Shown: positions 35,266-44,631, counted from the first letter of the stretch. The stretch: DNA of 64,000 bases from RDYJ01 sp034931405 (GCF_034931405.1 NZ_JAYGHA010000020.1:1-64000); one strand, 5' to 3'. Translations and numbers: made by a program. The notes: generated from the letters alone by a model not told the origin.

Positions 35266-37245
35266 TTAATCAAATTGCCAGATTTTGATTGTACCATCAG
35301 CACTACCACTGATGATCCTATTTCCCTCAACACTGAAAGCCACAGTATGAACAGTTGATGAATGCTCGGTGAGAGTAGTTATTAATTCTTGAGTTTCCAA
35401 GTGCCAAAATTTAATTGTTTTATCATTACTGCCACTAACTAAGGTTTTACCATCAGGGCTGAAAGCAACAGTTGTAACTCCATCTGTATGGCCGTCAAAT
35501 GTGTGAATTAGTTCTCCTGTAGCTAGATACCAAAGTTTAATTGTGTTGTCATGACTACCAGTAGCAAAAATCTTGTCATCTGGACTAATAGCTATAGTAT
35601 TAATCTCATCTGAATGCTCGGTAATACTTATAATTTCTGAGCCTTGTTTAACGTTCCATATTTTGATGGTTTTATCAGCATCACAGCTAATTAACTTTTC
35701 TCCATTTTTGGTAAAAACAAGAGAATTAATATAATTTTTATGCGTAGTGAGACTATATACTAACTCTTCATCGTTTAAGTCCCACATTTTGATAGTTTTA
35801 TCCATACTGGCCGTAGCCAGAAGACTACCATTAGGGCTAAAAACAACAGAAGTTACACAACCAGAATGCTCAATAAAAGTTTTACTTTTTAAGGCATACC
35901 ATAGCTTAAATGTTTTGTCATAGCTACCACTAGCAATAATGTTGCCATCAGCGGAAAAAGCAACTGAGGAAACATAGTTAGAATGCCCGGTAAGACTATG
36001 AATAACTTCTCCAGTTTGTATGTCCCAAATTTTAATATATTTGTCTGCACTCGCACTAGCAAAAGTATTTCCTTGAGGATTTACAGCAATACAAAAAACA
36101 TAATTTGAGTGACCATAAAGAGTATTGACACAATGCCAAATTTTTGGTTTTTCTCTTTCACCAGATGCCAACGCTCTTAATTCACAATTGTAAGCTGCCC
36201 TATATTTTTTGAGAATAATTTTCAGTTTTTCTAACATTTCATTAGTCCAGACTGAAGGAAAGTCTGCACTTAATTTAAATAATTGCGGTTCATAATTTGG
36301 GTTGATATTCAAATAATACCAATCTGCCAAAAATGCGGCCAATAACTTGTGTAAAATGACAATGGTTTGCCTAATTGCCCGTAGACTCTTAGTTTCATCA
36401 CTGCCAGATTCTTCAAACTGTTCTTTGGATTCTTCCCAATTCCACGGTTCAAAAGATAAGGAAACTGGTTCTTGAAGTCCCCAAAATTTAACATTGAAAT
36501 AAACTTCGTGATCGGTGATGTCAGTGTAAATAATTGCTGTTGGTACAGCGGATAAAATGGTCTCTAACTGCTTGACTTCAACATCAAAAATTGAACGTTC
36601 AAAATATTTACCATAGAATTCTACGGGGCATAAATCACTATGCAGGGGATAATATTTTTCTAAAAAAAGTTTTAGTTGGTTGCGAATTTCTTTTTTGAGA
36701 GAATCACGGAATAATACAGGAAAGTCATCACTAATATCTGGGGGTGGAACTAACATCAATAAGCGTGGTTTCTTTTGTTCATCTATGAAAATTCTCTGGG
36801 CTTCATCACGGCTTAAAATTCCCGGCCATTTCTGCTGATCAAAAATTGCTTGAATCTCTTTTTGTTTCAGGTCGATTTCTTTAGTTGTTGTTTCCCGACT
36901 TAAGTTTAAATACAATGTACTTAACTTACCTCGATCTGCTATTTCTTCCTGCTTTAATTTCAGTAATTTTTCTTGTCTCTGTGATACTAAAGTTACTTCT
37001 ATATCTGCGTCTGCATGAATTGTTGTCTGCTGAATTTGTAAAAATTCTTGTTTTCTCGCTTCTCTGCGCTGATAATAACCAATTTCAGCTTCAATTACCC
37101 GCTGATCTTGTCTAACTTTTTGAATGGTTGCAGATAAATTAATTTTATTTTCTTTAACAAGAGTTTGGTTCGTAAATGCTGAAATAATTCTGTTAGTAGT
37201 ATCATTCACAAAATCAACAGCAGCACCAACAATATCAAATGTCAT
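35266..37245 (-). CDS. WD40 repeat protein with an uncharacterised N-terminal domain
   Basis: 659 residues. The C-terminal part (about 370-659) holds seven WD40 repeats, each with a GHSxxV...FSPDG...ASGSxDKTIKIW pattern, forming one beta-propeller. The N-terminal 365 residues lack a recognised domain: a helical, probably coiled-coil segment (about 20-140, QKVRQDQRVIEAEIGYYQRR...) is followed by an alpha/beta part (about 160-345) with PVEFYGKYFERSIFDVEVKQ and AIIYTDITDHEVYFNVKFWG. No membrane segment or signal peptide. Propellers are scaffolds or sensors in cyanobacterial STAND and kinase proteins; the N-terminal region may be an effector or assembly domain, which is inference. Confidence 0.8.
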   Translation of the reverse strand: MTFDIVGAAVDFVNDTTNRIISAFTNQTLVKENKINLSATIQKVRQDQRVIEAEIGYYQRREARKQEFLQIQQTTIHADADIEVTLVSQRQEKLLKLKQEEIADRGKLSTLYLNLSRETTTKEIDLKQKEIQAIFDQQKWPGILSRDEAQRIFIDEQKKPRLLMLVPPPDISDDFPVLFRDSLKKEIRNQLKLFLEKYYPLHSDLCPVEFYGKYFERSIFDVEVKQLETILSAVPTAIIYTDITDHEVYFNVKFWGLQEPVSLSFEPWNWEESKEQFEESGSDETKSLRAIRQTIVILHKLLAAFLADWYYLNINPNYEPQLFKLSADFPSVWTNEMLEKLKIILKKYRAAYNCELRALASGEREKPKIWHCVNTLYGHSNYVFCIAVNPQGNTFASASADKYIKIWDIQTGEVIHSLTGHSNYVSSVAFSADGNIIASGSYDKTFKLWYALKSKTFIEHSGCVTSVVFSPNGSLLATASMDKTIKMWDLNDEELVYSLTTHKNYINSLVFTKNGEKLISCDADKTIKIWNVKQGSEIISITEHSDEINTIAISPDDKIFATGSHDNTIKLWYLATGELIHTFDGHTDGVTTVAFSPDGKTLVSGSNDKTIKFWHLETQELITTLTEHSSTVHTVAFSVEGNRIISGSADGTIKIWQFD

Positions 37246-37456
37246 ATAAGTTAAGTTGTAAAGCTGAGAAAATTAACACTTAGTCAATTCTAACCATTAA
37301 ATATCTCAATGTATCCGTATAGAGTAATTTTCTTTAGTATTAATTATGCTGGATTGCCCGGAAACCCACAGATGAAGCTGTAAAAAGGCAAAGTTTAATA
37401 TTGATTAATTCACTGCCAGAGTGGGTTTGGGGCTGAATTTAGTTCTGAATCTAGTT

Positions 37457-38473
37457 CTAAATCGAATAATAAAGTGGGAAAGATTTTGCATCTTTGGGTT
37501 TGACGTAAACTCGATCTTGCGGCTCTAATTTTAACTCATCAAAGCGATCGCGTGTTAAGTGGGCAGTAAAAGTTTGTCCATCATCCAACTTTAGCTCTAC
37601 TTGAATTTCCCAACCCAGATGGATGACACGGCTAACTGTAGCGGGTGCAGTTGTACCGTTAGCTACTCTTTCCACAATTACATCTTGGGGACGCAAAAAT
37701 ACTTCTGGGTTAGCTGAGTCGAAACCACTACTTTGGAAAATTTTGGCAGAACTTGGTAACACGTTCACAGGTCCAATAAAACTCATGACAAAGGCTGATG
37801 CCGGATGATCATAAATTCCTGCTGGTGTTCCTACTTGTTCCACCTTACCTTTATTCATCACCACAATTTCATCGGAGACTTCCATTGCTTCTTCTTGGTC
37901 GTGAGTCACAAAAACCGTGGTAACGTGAACTTCATCATGGAGACGACGTAACCAAGCTCTCAAGTCTTTACGGACTTTAGCATCTAATGCGCCAAATGGT
38001 TCATCTAGTAATAATACGTTAGGTTCTACGGCCAAAGCTCTGGCTAAAGCTACTCTTTGTCTTTGTCCTCCTGAAAGTTGGGAAGGATAGCGATCGCCTA
38101 ATCCACTTAATTGCACTAATTCCAGTAATTGGTCTACTTTACCCTTAATTTTCTTTTTCGGTGCTTTGCGAATTTCTAAGCCAAAAGCTATATTTTGCCG
38201 CACATTTAAATGCTTAAATAAAGCATAATGCTGAAACACAAACCCAATATTTCGCTCTTGAACACTTTGATATGTAGCATCTTTTCCAGTCAGTAAGATT
38301 TTACCGCTATCTGGCATTTCCAAACCTGATATTAACCGCAGTAAGGTAGATTTACCAGATCCAGATGGACCTAATAAAGCAACCAGTGAACCACTTTTAA
38401 TTTCTAAACTCACTTGATCAACAGCCTGGAAACTGCCAAATTGCTTAGACACATTTTCAACTACTATGCCCAC
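37457..38473 (-). CDS. cysA: Sulfate/thiosulfate ABC transporter ATP-binding protein
   Basis: 338 residues. ABC ATPase with Walker A GPSGSGKST, Q-loop FVFQHYALF, signature LSGGQRQR, Walker B VLLLDEPFGALD and H-loop FVTHDQEEA. The C-terminal TOBE-like region (FIGPVNVLP, FLRPQDVIV) is characteristic of CysA, which energises sulfate and thiosulfate uptake with CysT, CysW and a sulfate-binding protein. None of those partners is in the window, so it stands alone here. Cytosolic face of the plasma membrane. Confidence 0.92.
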   Translation of the reverse strand: MGIVVENVSKQFGSFQAVDQVSLEIKSGSLVALLGPSGSGKSTLLRLISGLEMPDSGKILLTGKDATYQSVQERNIGFVFQHYALFKHLNVRQNIAFGLEIRKAPKKKIKGKVDQLLELVQLSGLGDRYPSQLSGGQRQRVALARALAVEPNVLLLDEPFGALDAKVRKDLRAWLRRLHDEVHVTTVFVTHDQEEAMEVSDEIVVMNKGKVEQVGTPAGIYDHPASAFVMSFIGPVNVLPSSAKIFQSSGFDSANPEVFLRPQDVIVERVANGTTAPATVSRVIHLGWEIQVELKLDDGQTFTAHLTRDRFDELKLEPQDRVYVKPKDAKSFPLYYSI

Positions 38474-38567
38474 TGGTTTTATACCTCTGAATTTAATCTA
38501 CGGTTTACGGGTAGGATTACTGTATTTTACTTTATATCACATTTTTAACTCATCCCATTACATAAAA

Positions 38568-39062
38568 TTACCAGCTACAGCCCCCACAATCTAGAATGCT
38601 ACAATCTAGGGCGCTACAATCTAGGGCGCTACAATCTAGGGAACTGCAATCAGGAGTCATATTCAGCATTTCTGGACAGTCACAACTTATTTCAGCGCAA
38701 TTTATTCCTAAATCCACAACATCAAAACTATCTTGACAAGATGACTTGGGAGTAATCGGCTGAGTTGGCTGATTCCGCTTCTCTTCATCTGTTTGGTTTG
38801 GTGGTTCTAGTTCCTCAGCTTGGGATCTGAGAATTAGATTTGCTTGCTTACAGCTTTGAAATCTGACACGGGACTTGAGAAACGCAGCTTTTAATCCTTC
38901 CTGACCAATTACCCGTTTAATATACTGGGAACAGGATTCACCACCATATAAGACTCTGTGAGCGCAAGCAAAGCCTTTATGGGGGGAAATATGTTTTTGA
39001 TATCCAGTAATTGCCGAAACAGTAACTTCTCTAGTCACTAAATCCAATAAAGAAACTTGCAT
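38568..39062 (-). CDS. yidD: YidD-family membrane protein insertion factor with a Cys-rich repeat tail
   Basis: 164 residues. The first 75 residues match YidD: ITGYQKHISPHKGFACAHRVLYGGESCSQYIKRVI and the RFQSCKQANLIL segment. YidD helps YidC-dependent insertion of membrane proteins. Past about residue 80 the protein is atypical: a linker, then a cysteine-rich tail with pentapeptide units (LDCSA LDCSA LDCSI LDCGG) ending in Trp. The tail is encoded by a 15-bp tandem repeat. Eleven or so cysteines after residue 105 might bind metal or form disulfides; this is inference. It is upstream of cysA on the same strand. Confidence 0.8.
   Translation of the reverse strand: MQVSLLDLVTREVTVSAITGYQKHISPHKGFACAHRVLYGGESCSQYIKRVIGQEGLKAAFLKSRVRFQSCKQANLILRSQAEELEPPNQTDEEKRNQPTQPITPKSSCQDSFDVVDLGINCAEISCDCPEMLNMTPDCSSLDCSALDCSALDCSILDCGGCSW
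38585..38650 (-). repeat. 15-bp tandem repeat in the yidD tail
   Basis: About four units of CTACAATCTAGGGCG or near copies. The period of 15 bp keeps the frame and gives the repeated LDCSA pentapeptide at the C-terminus. Confidence 0.8.
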
Positions 39063-39263
39063 ATTTTGTCAGGTGTCTATGATATTAGTATTTCTTGTAG
39101 TTATCATTGACTAATGTCTAGTAATAAATCCTGATCCGCCCTTTCTTACGTCAGTTTTTATGTCGAAATGTTAAGGAATATTGCAATTCTGTCAAAACCT
39201 TGAGCTTAAACGCAATCTCAACCGAAAGTCCATGATACGATCCTTTCGGTAAATGTGAAGATT

Positions 39264-39269
39264 GGGAGA
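39264..39269 (+). promoter_or_regulatory. Shine-Dalgarno GGGAGA deciding the chlP start
   Basis: GGGAGA lies 6 nt before a TTG at 39276, favouring that start over the GTG at 39255, which would place the site inside the coding region. Confidence 0.5.
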
Positions 39270-39275
39270 AAACCT

Positions 39276-40496
39276 TTGACACTACGGGTTGCGGTTGTGG
39301 GTTCAGGCCCAGCTGGTTCATCTGCCGCTGAGACACTGGCAAAAGCTGGAATTGAAACTTTCTTAATTGAGCGCAAGCTAGACAACGCCAAGCCATGTGG
39401 GGGAGCTATTCCTCTGTGTATGGTGAGTGAGTTTGAGCTACCTCCAGAAATTATTGACCGTCGAGTGCGGAAAATGAAAATGATTTCTCCCTCTAACCGT
39501 GAGGTAGATATCAATCTGGTAAATGAAGAAGAATATATAGGAATGTGCCGCCGTGAGGTTTTGGATAGTTTCTTGCGAGAACGAGCGGCTAAACTAGGTG
39601 CAACGTTAATTAACGCCACCGTTCATAAACTTGATATACCCACAAATAACACTGACCCCTATACAATCCATTACGTTGATCATACTGAAGGTGGAGCGCA
39701 AGGGATTGCTAAAACCCTAAAGGTAGATTTAGTGATTGGGGCTGATGGGGCAAATTCCCGCATTGCTAAGGAAATGGATGCTGGGGATTACAATTATGCG
39801 ATCGCTTTCCAAGAAAGGATTCGCCTACCCGCAGATAAAATGGCCTATTACAACGACATGGCCGAAATGTATGTGGGCGATGATGTTTCTACAGACTTCT
39901 ACGCTTGGGTATTCCCCAAATATGACCACGTAGCTGTCGGCACAGGCACAATGCAGGTTAACAAAGCCAGCATTAAACAGTTGCAAGCAGGTATCCGCGC
40001 TCGTGCTTCTGAAAAATTAGCTGGTGGTCAAATCATCAAAGTAGAAGCACACCCCATTCCTGAACATCCCCGTCCTCGTCGCGTAGTTGGCCGCATTGCT
40101 TTAGTCGGTGATGCTGCTGGTTATGTTACCAAGTCTTCTGGTGAAGGTATTTATTTTGCGGCTAAGTCTGGACGGATGTGTGCAGAAACAATTGTTGAGG
40201 TTTCTAACGGTGGTGCGCGTATCCCCACAGAAAAAGAACTGAAACTTTACCTCAAGCGTTGGGATAAGAAATACGGACTGACCTACAAAGTGTTGGATAT
40301 TCTCCAAACCGTTTTCTATCGTTCCGATGCTACCCGCGAAGCATTTGTAGAAATGTGTGATGACATGGATGTACAACGGCTAACTTTTGATAGCTATTTG
40401 TATAAAACTGTAGTTCCCGCTAACCCCATCACGCAATTAAAAATTACTGCCAAAACTATTGCTAGTTTGTTGCGTGGTAATGCCTTAGCACCTTAA
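39276..40496 (+). CDS. chlP: Geranylgeranyl diphosphate/chlorophyll reductase (ChlP)
   Basis: 406 residues from TTG 39276; GTG 39255 would add seven. The N-terminus LRVAVVGSGPAGSSAAETLA is the FAD-binding Rossmann motif. KPCGGAIPLCMV and DLVIGADGANS mark the geranylgeranyl reductase family, and RRVVGRIALVGDAAGYVT is the second FAD motif. The enzyme reduces the geranylgeranyl chain to phytyl using NADPH, for chlorophyll a, phylloquinone and tocopherol. Ends close to a GGGTTTAGCA palindrome (40520-40540). Family call is certain; length matches other cyanobacterial ChlP. Confidence 0.96.
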   Translation: MTLRVAVVGSGPAGSSAAETLAKAGIETFLIERKLDNAKPCGGAIPLCMVSEFELPPEIIDRRVRKMKMISPSNREVDINLVNEEEYIGMCRREVLDSFLRERAAKLGATLINATVHKLDIPTNNTDPYTIHYVDHTEGGAQGIAKTLKVDLVIGADGANSRIAKEMDAGDYNYAIAFQERIRLPADKMAYYNDMAEMYVGDDVSTDFYAWVFPKYDHVAVGTGTMQVNKASIKQLQAGIRARASEKLAGGQIIKVEAHPIPEHPRPRRVVGRIALVGDAAGYVTKSSGEGIYFAAKSGRMCAETIVEVSNGGARIPTEKELKLYLKRWDKKYGLTYKVLDILQTVFYRSDATREAFVEMCDDMDVQRLTFDSYLYKTVVPANPITQLKITAKTIASLLRGNALAP

Positions 40497-40519
40497 TTTT
40501 AGGTGACAGGTGACAGTAA

Positions 40520-40540
40520 GGGTTTAGCAATGCTAAACCC
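40520..40540. repeat. GGGTTTAGCA palindrome after chlP
   Basis: A 10-bp arm (GGGTTTAGCA) pairs with TGCTAAACCC around a single base. A second copy with the same flanks (GTAAGGG...CCCCTACT) is at 43408-43428. It lies between convergent genes and may serve as a two-way terminator. Confidence 0.65.
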
Positions 40541-40561
40541 CTACTATTTTCTCCTTCTTTA

Positions 40562-41236
40562 CTAAAAATTCATAAACGGGTCAAGATTTTGGTGAAAATG
40601 GTTCTGCACGTACTCTATAATCAAAGGTTGTAAGGTGTATTTATCTGCTGTTTTCTCAATTAAACAACGTGAATATAGATTTTCTATAGCTTGGAAAAGA
40701 TGAGATATGGAAATATGAGGTAATTTATTTATTAAATAATTAATTGTTACTAACTGCTGATGAGTTGCGACAGCGTACATTATTTGTTGTTCTAATGTTG
40801 AGAGAAAATTTAATTGCTGTTCTAGCAAATTATGAATTTGATTACTAACTAATAAAGTATTTTGTGTAAGAAATTTTTCAACATCACTATTAAATAATTC
40901 TACAATTATATGAGTAATAATTTTAATGATGAGCGGATTATTACTATATAAATCACATAATTGATACTTTTGCTGTTCTGTTCCCAGCAGTTGTTTTGAT
41001 TGTAGCAGGGAAAAGGCTATTTCTGAAGAACCAAGTAACCAGTCGAGGTTTAATTTGCGACATAGTTCTTCAAAGGTTGCATAATCAACAGGTTTACCAG
41101 TAATGAAACTGCTAACTGTGGTTATAGACAATCCTGTATCATGAGCCAAGGCTCTTTGGTGGGGATAGCCACTGCGTGTAACTGCTATCTTAACTCTCTC
41201 AATACAGTCATGACGAACCCTGAGTGACCTTGACAT
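40562..41236 (-). CDS. STAND-type regulator remnant: HTH domain joined to a post-NB-ARC helical domain
   Basis: 224 residues from ATG 41236; a start five codons upstream (41251) is less likely, as relatives begin MSRSLRV. Residues 1-65 are the HTH domain found in front of cyanobacterial NB-ARC/WD40 STAND proteins (RALAHDTGLSITTVSSFITGKPVDYATFEELCRKL). Residues about 93-224 resemble the helical and winged-helix part that normally follows NB-ARC (NPLIIKIITHIIVELF, LSTLEQQIMYAVATHQ, CLIEKTADKYTLQPLIIEYV). The P-loop, Walker B and WD40 repeats are absent, so the core between residues about 68 and 92 has been removed in frame. It may be a DNA-binding regulator without a nucleotide switch, or a decaying gene. 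Confidence 0.7.
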   Translation of the reverse strand: MSRSLRVRHDCIERVKIAVTRSGYPHQRALAHDTGLSITTVSSFITGKPVDYATFEELCRKLNLDWLLGSSEIAFSLLQSKQLLGTEQQKYQLCDLYSNNPLIIKIITHIIVELFNSDVEKFLTQNTLLVSNQIHNLLEQQLNFLSTLEQQIMYAVATHQQLVTINYLINKLPHISISHLFQAIENLYSRCLIEKTADKYTLQPLIIEYVQNHFHQNLDPFMNF

Positions 41237-41251
41237 AAATAAGCCCAGCAT

Positions 41252-41797
41252 TTACACGTTAACAGAAATAATCTAGTCTTTTAGTCTGAATTTTGCTAAA
41301 TTTTAGACTTTATCTATCGGATCTTTTCATAGTTAACACATTATAACAATCTACCTAAAGATAGTTGACAAAGATTTTTAACTTACTTAGCCATGTTAAT
41401 TGATACAACAGTTACTTTGTAAATTGGGTAAATCCTCAGATTTTCGTTAGATATCCGGTTTTTTAATAGAACCAGAAATTTTGTAACTTAAAGATATTAT
41501 CGAAATAAGTCAGAATAACTCAGTATTTCTCGGTATGGCAGTCAATACTTAGTGGTTTAGACTGGAAACATCAACCATTCAATTGTGAACTGAATATACT
41601 ACCCACCGGGACAAATTGTACTTTTGATTGTTATGCTGAGAAACTTTCGCGGAGCATTTGGCAGAGAAGCATCTTGGAAATTCTTCCCTTATCTCAGAAT
41701 GACAAAAGCGTTAAATTATGACTGACAGAAGTATAAATAAAACCCAAATAGGTTAACAGTTTTCAAAATGGTCGAACTAAGAGATACATAACAACCC
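41252..41797. other. Intergenic region upstream of the CAP-RTX gene
   Basis: About 550 bp between divergent genes. AT-rich, with a CTGAGAAA...TTATCTCAG string at about 41637-41700 that resembles dispersed cyanobacterial repeats. No gene is supported; both promoters should be here. Confidence 0.4.
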
Positions 41798-41803
41798 AAG
41801 GAG
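41798..41803 (+). promoter_or_regulatory. Shine-Dalgarno AAGGAG deciding the CAP-RTX start
   Basis: AAGGAG is 7 nt before ATG 41811, favouring it over the in-frame TTG at 41808. Confidence 0.7.
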
Positions 41804-41810
41804 CAAGTTG

Positions 41811-43307
41811 ATGGCTATATTACGACAAGACCAGTTTGACCAGATCGTTCTCGACCTTGTTAATCAATATCGGGCGCAAAATGGTGTCTTATCCTTAACG
41901 TTATCTCAGGAATTGGATCAGGCAGCCGATAAATACGCCAATCGCATGGCGACTGGAGACTTTTTTAGTCATAATGATCCAAACGGCTCAACCCCTGTTA
42001 CCAGAGCAAGCGCAGAGGGCTATAGCAGCAGTTATGTAGGGGAAAATATAGCGGCTGGGTACACAACGGCACAACAGGTGGTTCAAGGTTGGATAGACAG
42101 TCCTGGCCATCGCGCTAATCTTTTAAATGCCACTTATACCCACATGGGGCTAGGATACGCATACCTAGCAAATGATACGGGGACTACAAATTATAATCAC
42201 TATTGGGTTCAAAAGTTTGGTGCTGGAGATCCGAATCCAGGAACGTATGTGGCTGAAACAGATTCAGCCAACTTGATCATCAATGGTACCGCTGGTAATG
42301 ACATCCTCAATGGCACTGCAAATAATGAAACTCTGAATGGTGATGCTGGTAACGATACACTCAATGGTGGTGCGGGTATTGATACCCTGATTGGTGGTTT
42401 AGGCAATGATACTTACATTGTTGATAGCACCACTGACACCATTACTGAACTTGCTGGAGAAGGGACAGATAGAATTCAATCAAGTGTCACATTTAGTATT
42501 GCCACCCTAACCAACATCGAAAACCTCACCCTCACAGGAGCAGGCACGATTAATGGTACAGGGAATAATCGTAATAACTCCATCACTGGTAACGGTAAGA
42601 ATAACATTCTTACTGGTAATAATGGTAATGATATCCTCAATGGTGGAGCAGGTATTGATACCTTGATTGGTGGAAAAGGCAATGATCGTTATGTAGTTAA
42701 TACCACCACTGACACCATTATTGAACTTGCCGGGGAAGGGACAGATACAATTCAATCTAGTGTCACCTTTAGTATTGCTGCCCTAACCAACATTGAAAAC
42801 CTCACCCTGACAGGAACAGCTGGAATTAACGGTACAGGTAACGCAGGTAATAACGTCATCACTGGTAACAAGAGTCAGAACATTCTTGTTGGTGGTGCTG
42901 GTAATGACCGATTAATAGGAGGACTAGGAAAAGATACTCTCACTGGAGGGTTGGGAGTTGATCGTTTTGAATACCGCAAGTTAGCTGATTCCGTCTTCAG
43001 TAACTTTGATGTGATTACTGACTTCAATGCTACTGCTGGTAATGATTTATTCCTCGTTGCTACTGCACGTAGCGCATTCAATAATGTGGGATCTGTAGCC
43101 ACTCTCGATGTTGCTGGGATTGCTGCTAAGTTAACTACCGCTACTTTTACAGCTAACTCTGCTGCTCAATTCACCTTTGGTAGCCGTACCTTTGTAGCTA
43201 TTAATAATGCTACAGCCGGGTTTAGTGCTACTGCTGATGCCATTGTTGAGGTGACAGGTTTAACAGGTACTTTGGGAATTGGTAATTTTACTACTACCTT
43301 AGCCTAG
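41811..43307 (+). CDS. Secreted CAP (SCP/PR-1) domain protein with RTX calcium-binding repeats
   Basis: 498 residues from ATG 41811. Residues about 1-140 are a bacterial CAP domain: FDQIVLDLVNQYRAQNG, FSHNDPNGSTP, GENIAAGY, SPGHRANLLN, HMGLGYA, HYWVQKFG. About 155-400 are RTX nonapeptides (GNDTLNGGAGIDTLIGG) that bind Ca2+. Two near-identical blocks (about 42370-42560 and 42650-42830) each end in the LTNIENLTLTG repeat. There is no N-terminal signal peptide, so export is probably by a type I system using the C-terminal region; no transporter is adjacent. CAP proteins are secreted or surface-associated; the target is unknown. Confidence 0.9.
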   Translation: MAILRQDQFDQIVLDLVNQYRAQNGVLSLTLSQELDQAADKYANRMATGDFFSHNDPNGSTPVTRASAEGYSSSYVGENIAAGYTTAQQVVQGWIDSPGHRANLLNATYTHMGLGYAYLANDTGTTNYNHYWVQKFGAGDPNPGTYVAETDSANLIINGTAGNDILNGTANNETLNGDAGNDTLNGGAGIDTLIGGLGNDTYIVDSTTDTITELAGEGTDRIQSSVTFSIATLTNIENLTLTGAGTINGTGNNRNNSITGNGKNNILTGNNGNDILNGGAGIDTLIGGKGNDRYVVNTTTDTIIELAGEGTDTIQSSVTFSIAALTNIENLTLTGTAGINGTGNAGNNVITGNKSQNILVGGAGNDRLIGGLGKDTLTGGLGVDRFEYRKLADSVFSNFDVITDFNATAGNDLFLVATARSAFNNVGSVATLDVAGIAAKLTTATFTANSAAQFTFGSRTFVAINNATAGFSATADAIVEVTGLTGTLGIGNFTTTLA

Positions 43308-43335
43308 TTCTTGGTATCCTTTCGGGAAACCAGAT

Positions 43336-43365
43336 TGTAGAGATGTTTGATCAAATGTCTCTACA
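43336..43365. repeat. TGTAGAGA/TCTCTACA palindrome after the CAP-RTX gene
   Basis: Eight-bp arms (43336-43343 and 43358-43365), 28 bp after the stop codon. Member of the TGTAGAGAC family and a possible terminator. Confidence 0.6.
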
Positions 43366-43407
43366 TCACCATTAAAATATCCTGTAATTGATGTGATTGA
43401 TGTGTAA

Positions 43408-43428
43408 GGGTTTAGCATTGCTAAACCC
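43408..43428. repeat. GGGTTTAGCA palindrome, second copy
   Basis: Same arms as 40520-40540, here with T at the centre. It sits between convergent genes. Confidence 0.65.
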
Positions 43429-43480
43429 CTACTGACTGACTCCTAAACCTCAATGAGAATAATTTCTGAGCATCCCCTAC

Positions 43481-43963
43481 TTAAAATTCAATATTGATAG
43501 TATCAGAAAACCAATCACCATCAATTAACTGTTCTAAAGTATAAGGACATTGTTCAGGAAAAATGTTTTTCTTTAAACCTGTTTTTGCTATCACATACTT
43601 AATAGCTTTCTGATAATTATTTTCTTTTTCTTCATTTAAGTGTTTTCTTAAATTCGTAGTCATATCCGTTTCTAACTCATTACGAAAATTAACAATTTCT
43701 GCTGCCCAATGACGACGATTTATGCTTTCTGCTTCCCAGTATTCAATTAATAATAAATGAATAATAATTTGTCTTAAATAACTTTCTCCACTGCGTTTAG
43801 TATCTCTAACCAAATTTTCCAAAACCTCACTTAGGCTATCTAAATCTAAATCATTTAATTGATTATTTTTTATTTTTTCCAAAGTCATTTCATACCAAGC
43901 TAAATAGTCTGATTCATATAATTTTTTTAAGTTTATTAAGCTATTTGTGCTGAAAATTTGCAT
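43481..43963 (-). CDS. DUF29 family protein
   Basis: 160 residues, all helical. Landmarks of DUF29 are LYESDYLAWYEMTLEKIKNN near the N-terminus, the LSEVLENLVRDTKRSGESYLRQIIIHLL region, and CPYTLEQLIDGDWF near the C-terminus. DUF29 proteins occur in many copies in cyanobacteria; their function is not established. A 660-bp gap with short repeats lies upstream. Confidence 0.88.
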   Translation of the reverse strand: MQIFSTNSLINLKKLYESDYLAWYEMTLEKIKNNQLNDLDLDSLSEVLENLVRDTKRSGESYLRQIIIHLLLIEYWEAESINRRHWAAEIVNFRNELETDMTTNLRKHLNEEKENNYQKAIKYVIAKTGLKKNIFPEQCPYTLEQLIDGDWFSDTINIEF

Positions 43964-43990
43964 ATTGTTACCTCAAAAAATACTATCCAG

Positions 43991-44018
43991 CAGGAGTCAG
44001 GAGTCAGGAGTCAGGAGT
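43991..44018. repeat. GGAGTCA heptamer tandem repeat
   Basis: Four copies of GGAGTCA just upstream of the DUF29 start. The rest of the 43964-44626 gap is AT-rich with one HIP1 site (44106-44113) and shows no gene. Confidence 0.75.
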
Positions 44019-44600
44019 AAAACAGGCTTTGTGTATAGGTTTAAATTTTGATTCTTTACCTCATTGATCTGAAATTTATTGTAATTTCATTATAACTTTG
44101 AATTGCGATCGCTCTATTTTCACTTCATCCCTCTCACCTACCACTCAATTACAAATTTGTCAATAACAAAGATATACTATTTATCCCATCCCATCATTTC
44201 CAGTTCCGTTCACCCCGAAAATTTGTTAAAGACAGAGGTCGTTTTTTGTAAAGGTATGTAAACTCATTTTTATTCTAATTTCTCAAAAGCAGATATATCA
44301 AGGATTTGAATATTAAGTTTTATGAAAATTGCAAAATTGAATATAATAAACCAATTATGAAAATTTACAAAATCATAGCATAAGGCTGAAAGTATTGCAA
44401 GTCCGTGAGTAAATAAAAAAGATTCTCAATTAATTATTAAGAAATGTTAAGGGCAAATCGCGGTGAGTTAGGAATATTAAAACGAAAATGCTAAATCTAT
44501 AAATTAAAATTATCATTTATCTCTAAACAAGCACAAATAAGACTCATTGATAAAAAAACAAATGTTATTAAATTCACCTAAATATCCAATGATGAGTTTT

Positions 44601-44631
44601 ACCAATTACCAATTACCAATTACCAATTACC
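44601..44631. repeat. AATTACC heptamer tandem repeat at the cobS 3' end
   Basis: Four copies of the AATTACC heptamer. The cobS stop codon (TAA on the minus strand, 44629-44627) lies in the repeat, so the repeat sets the C-terminus. The same heptamer occurs at 47642-47663. Confidence 0.75.
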
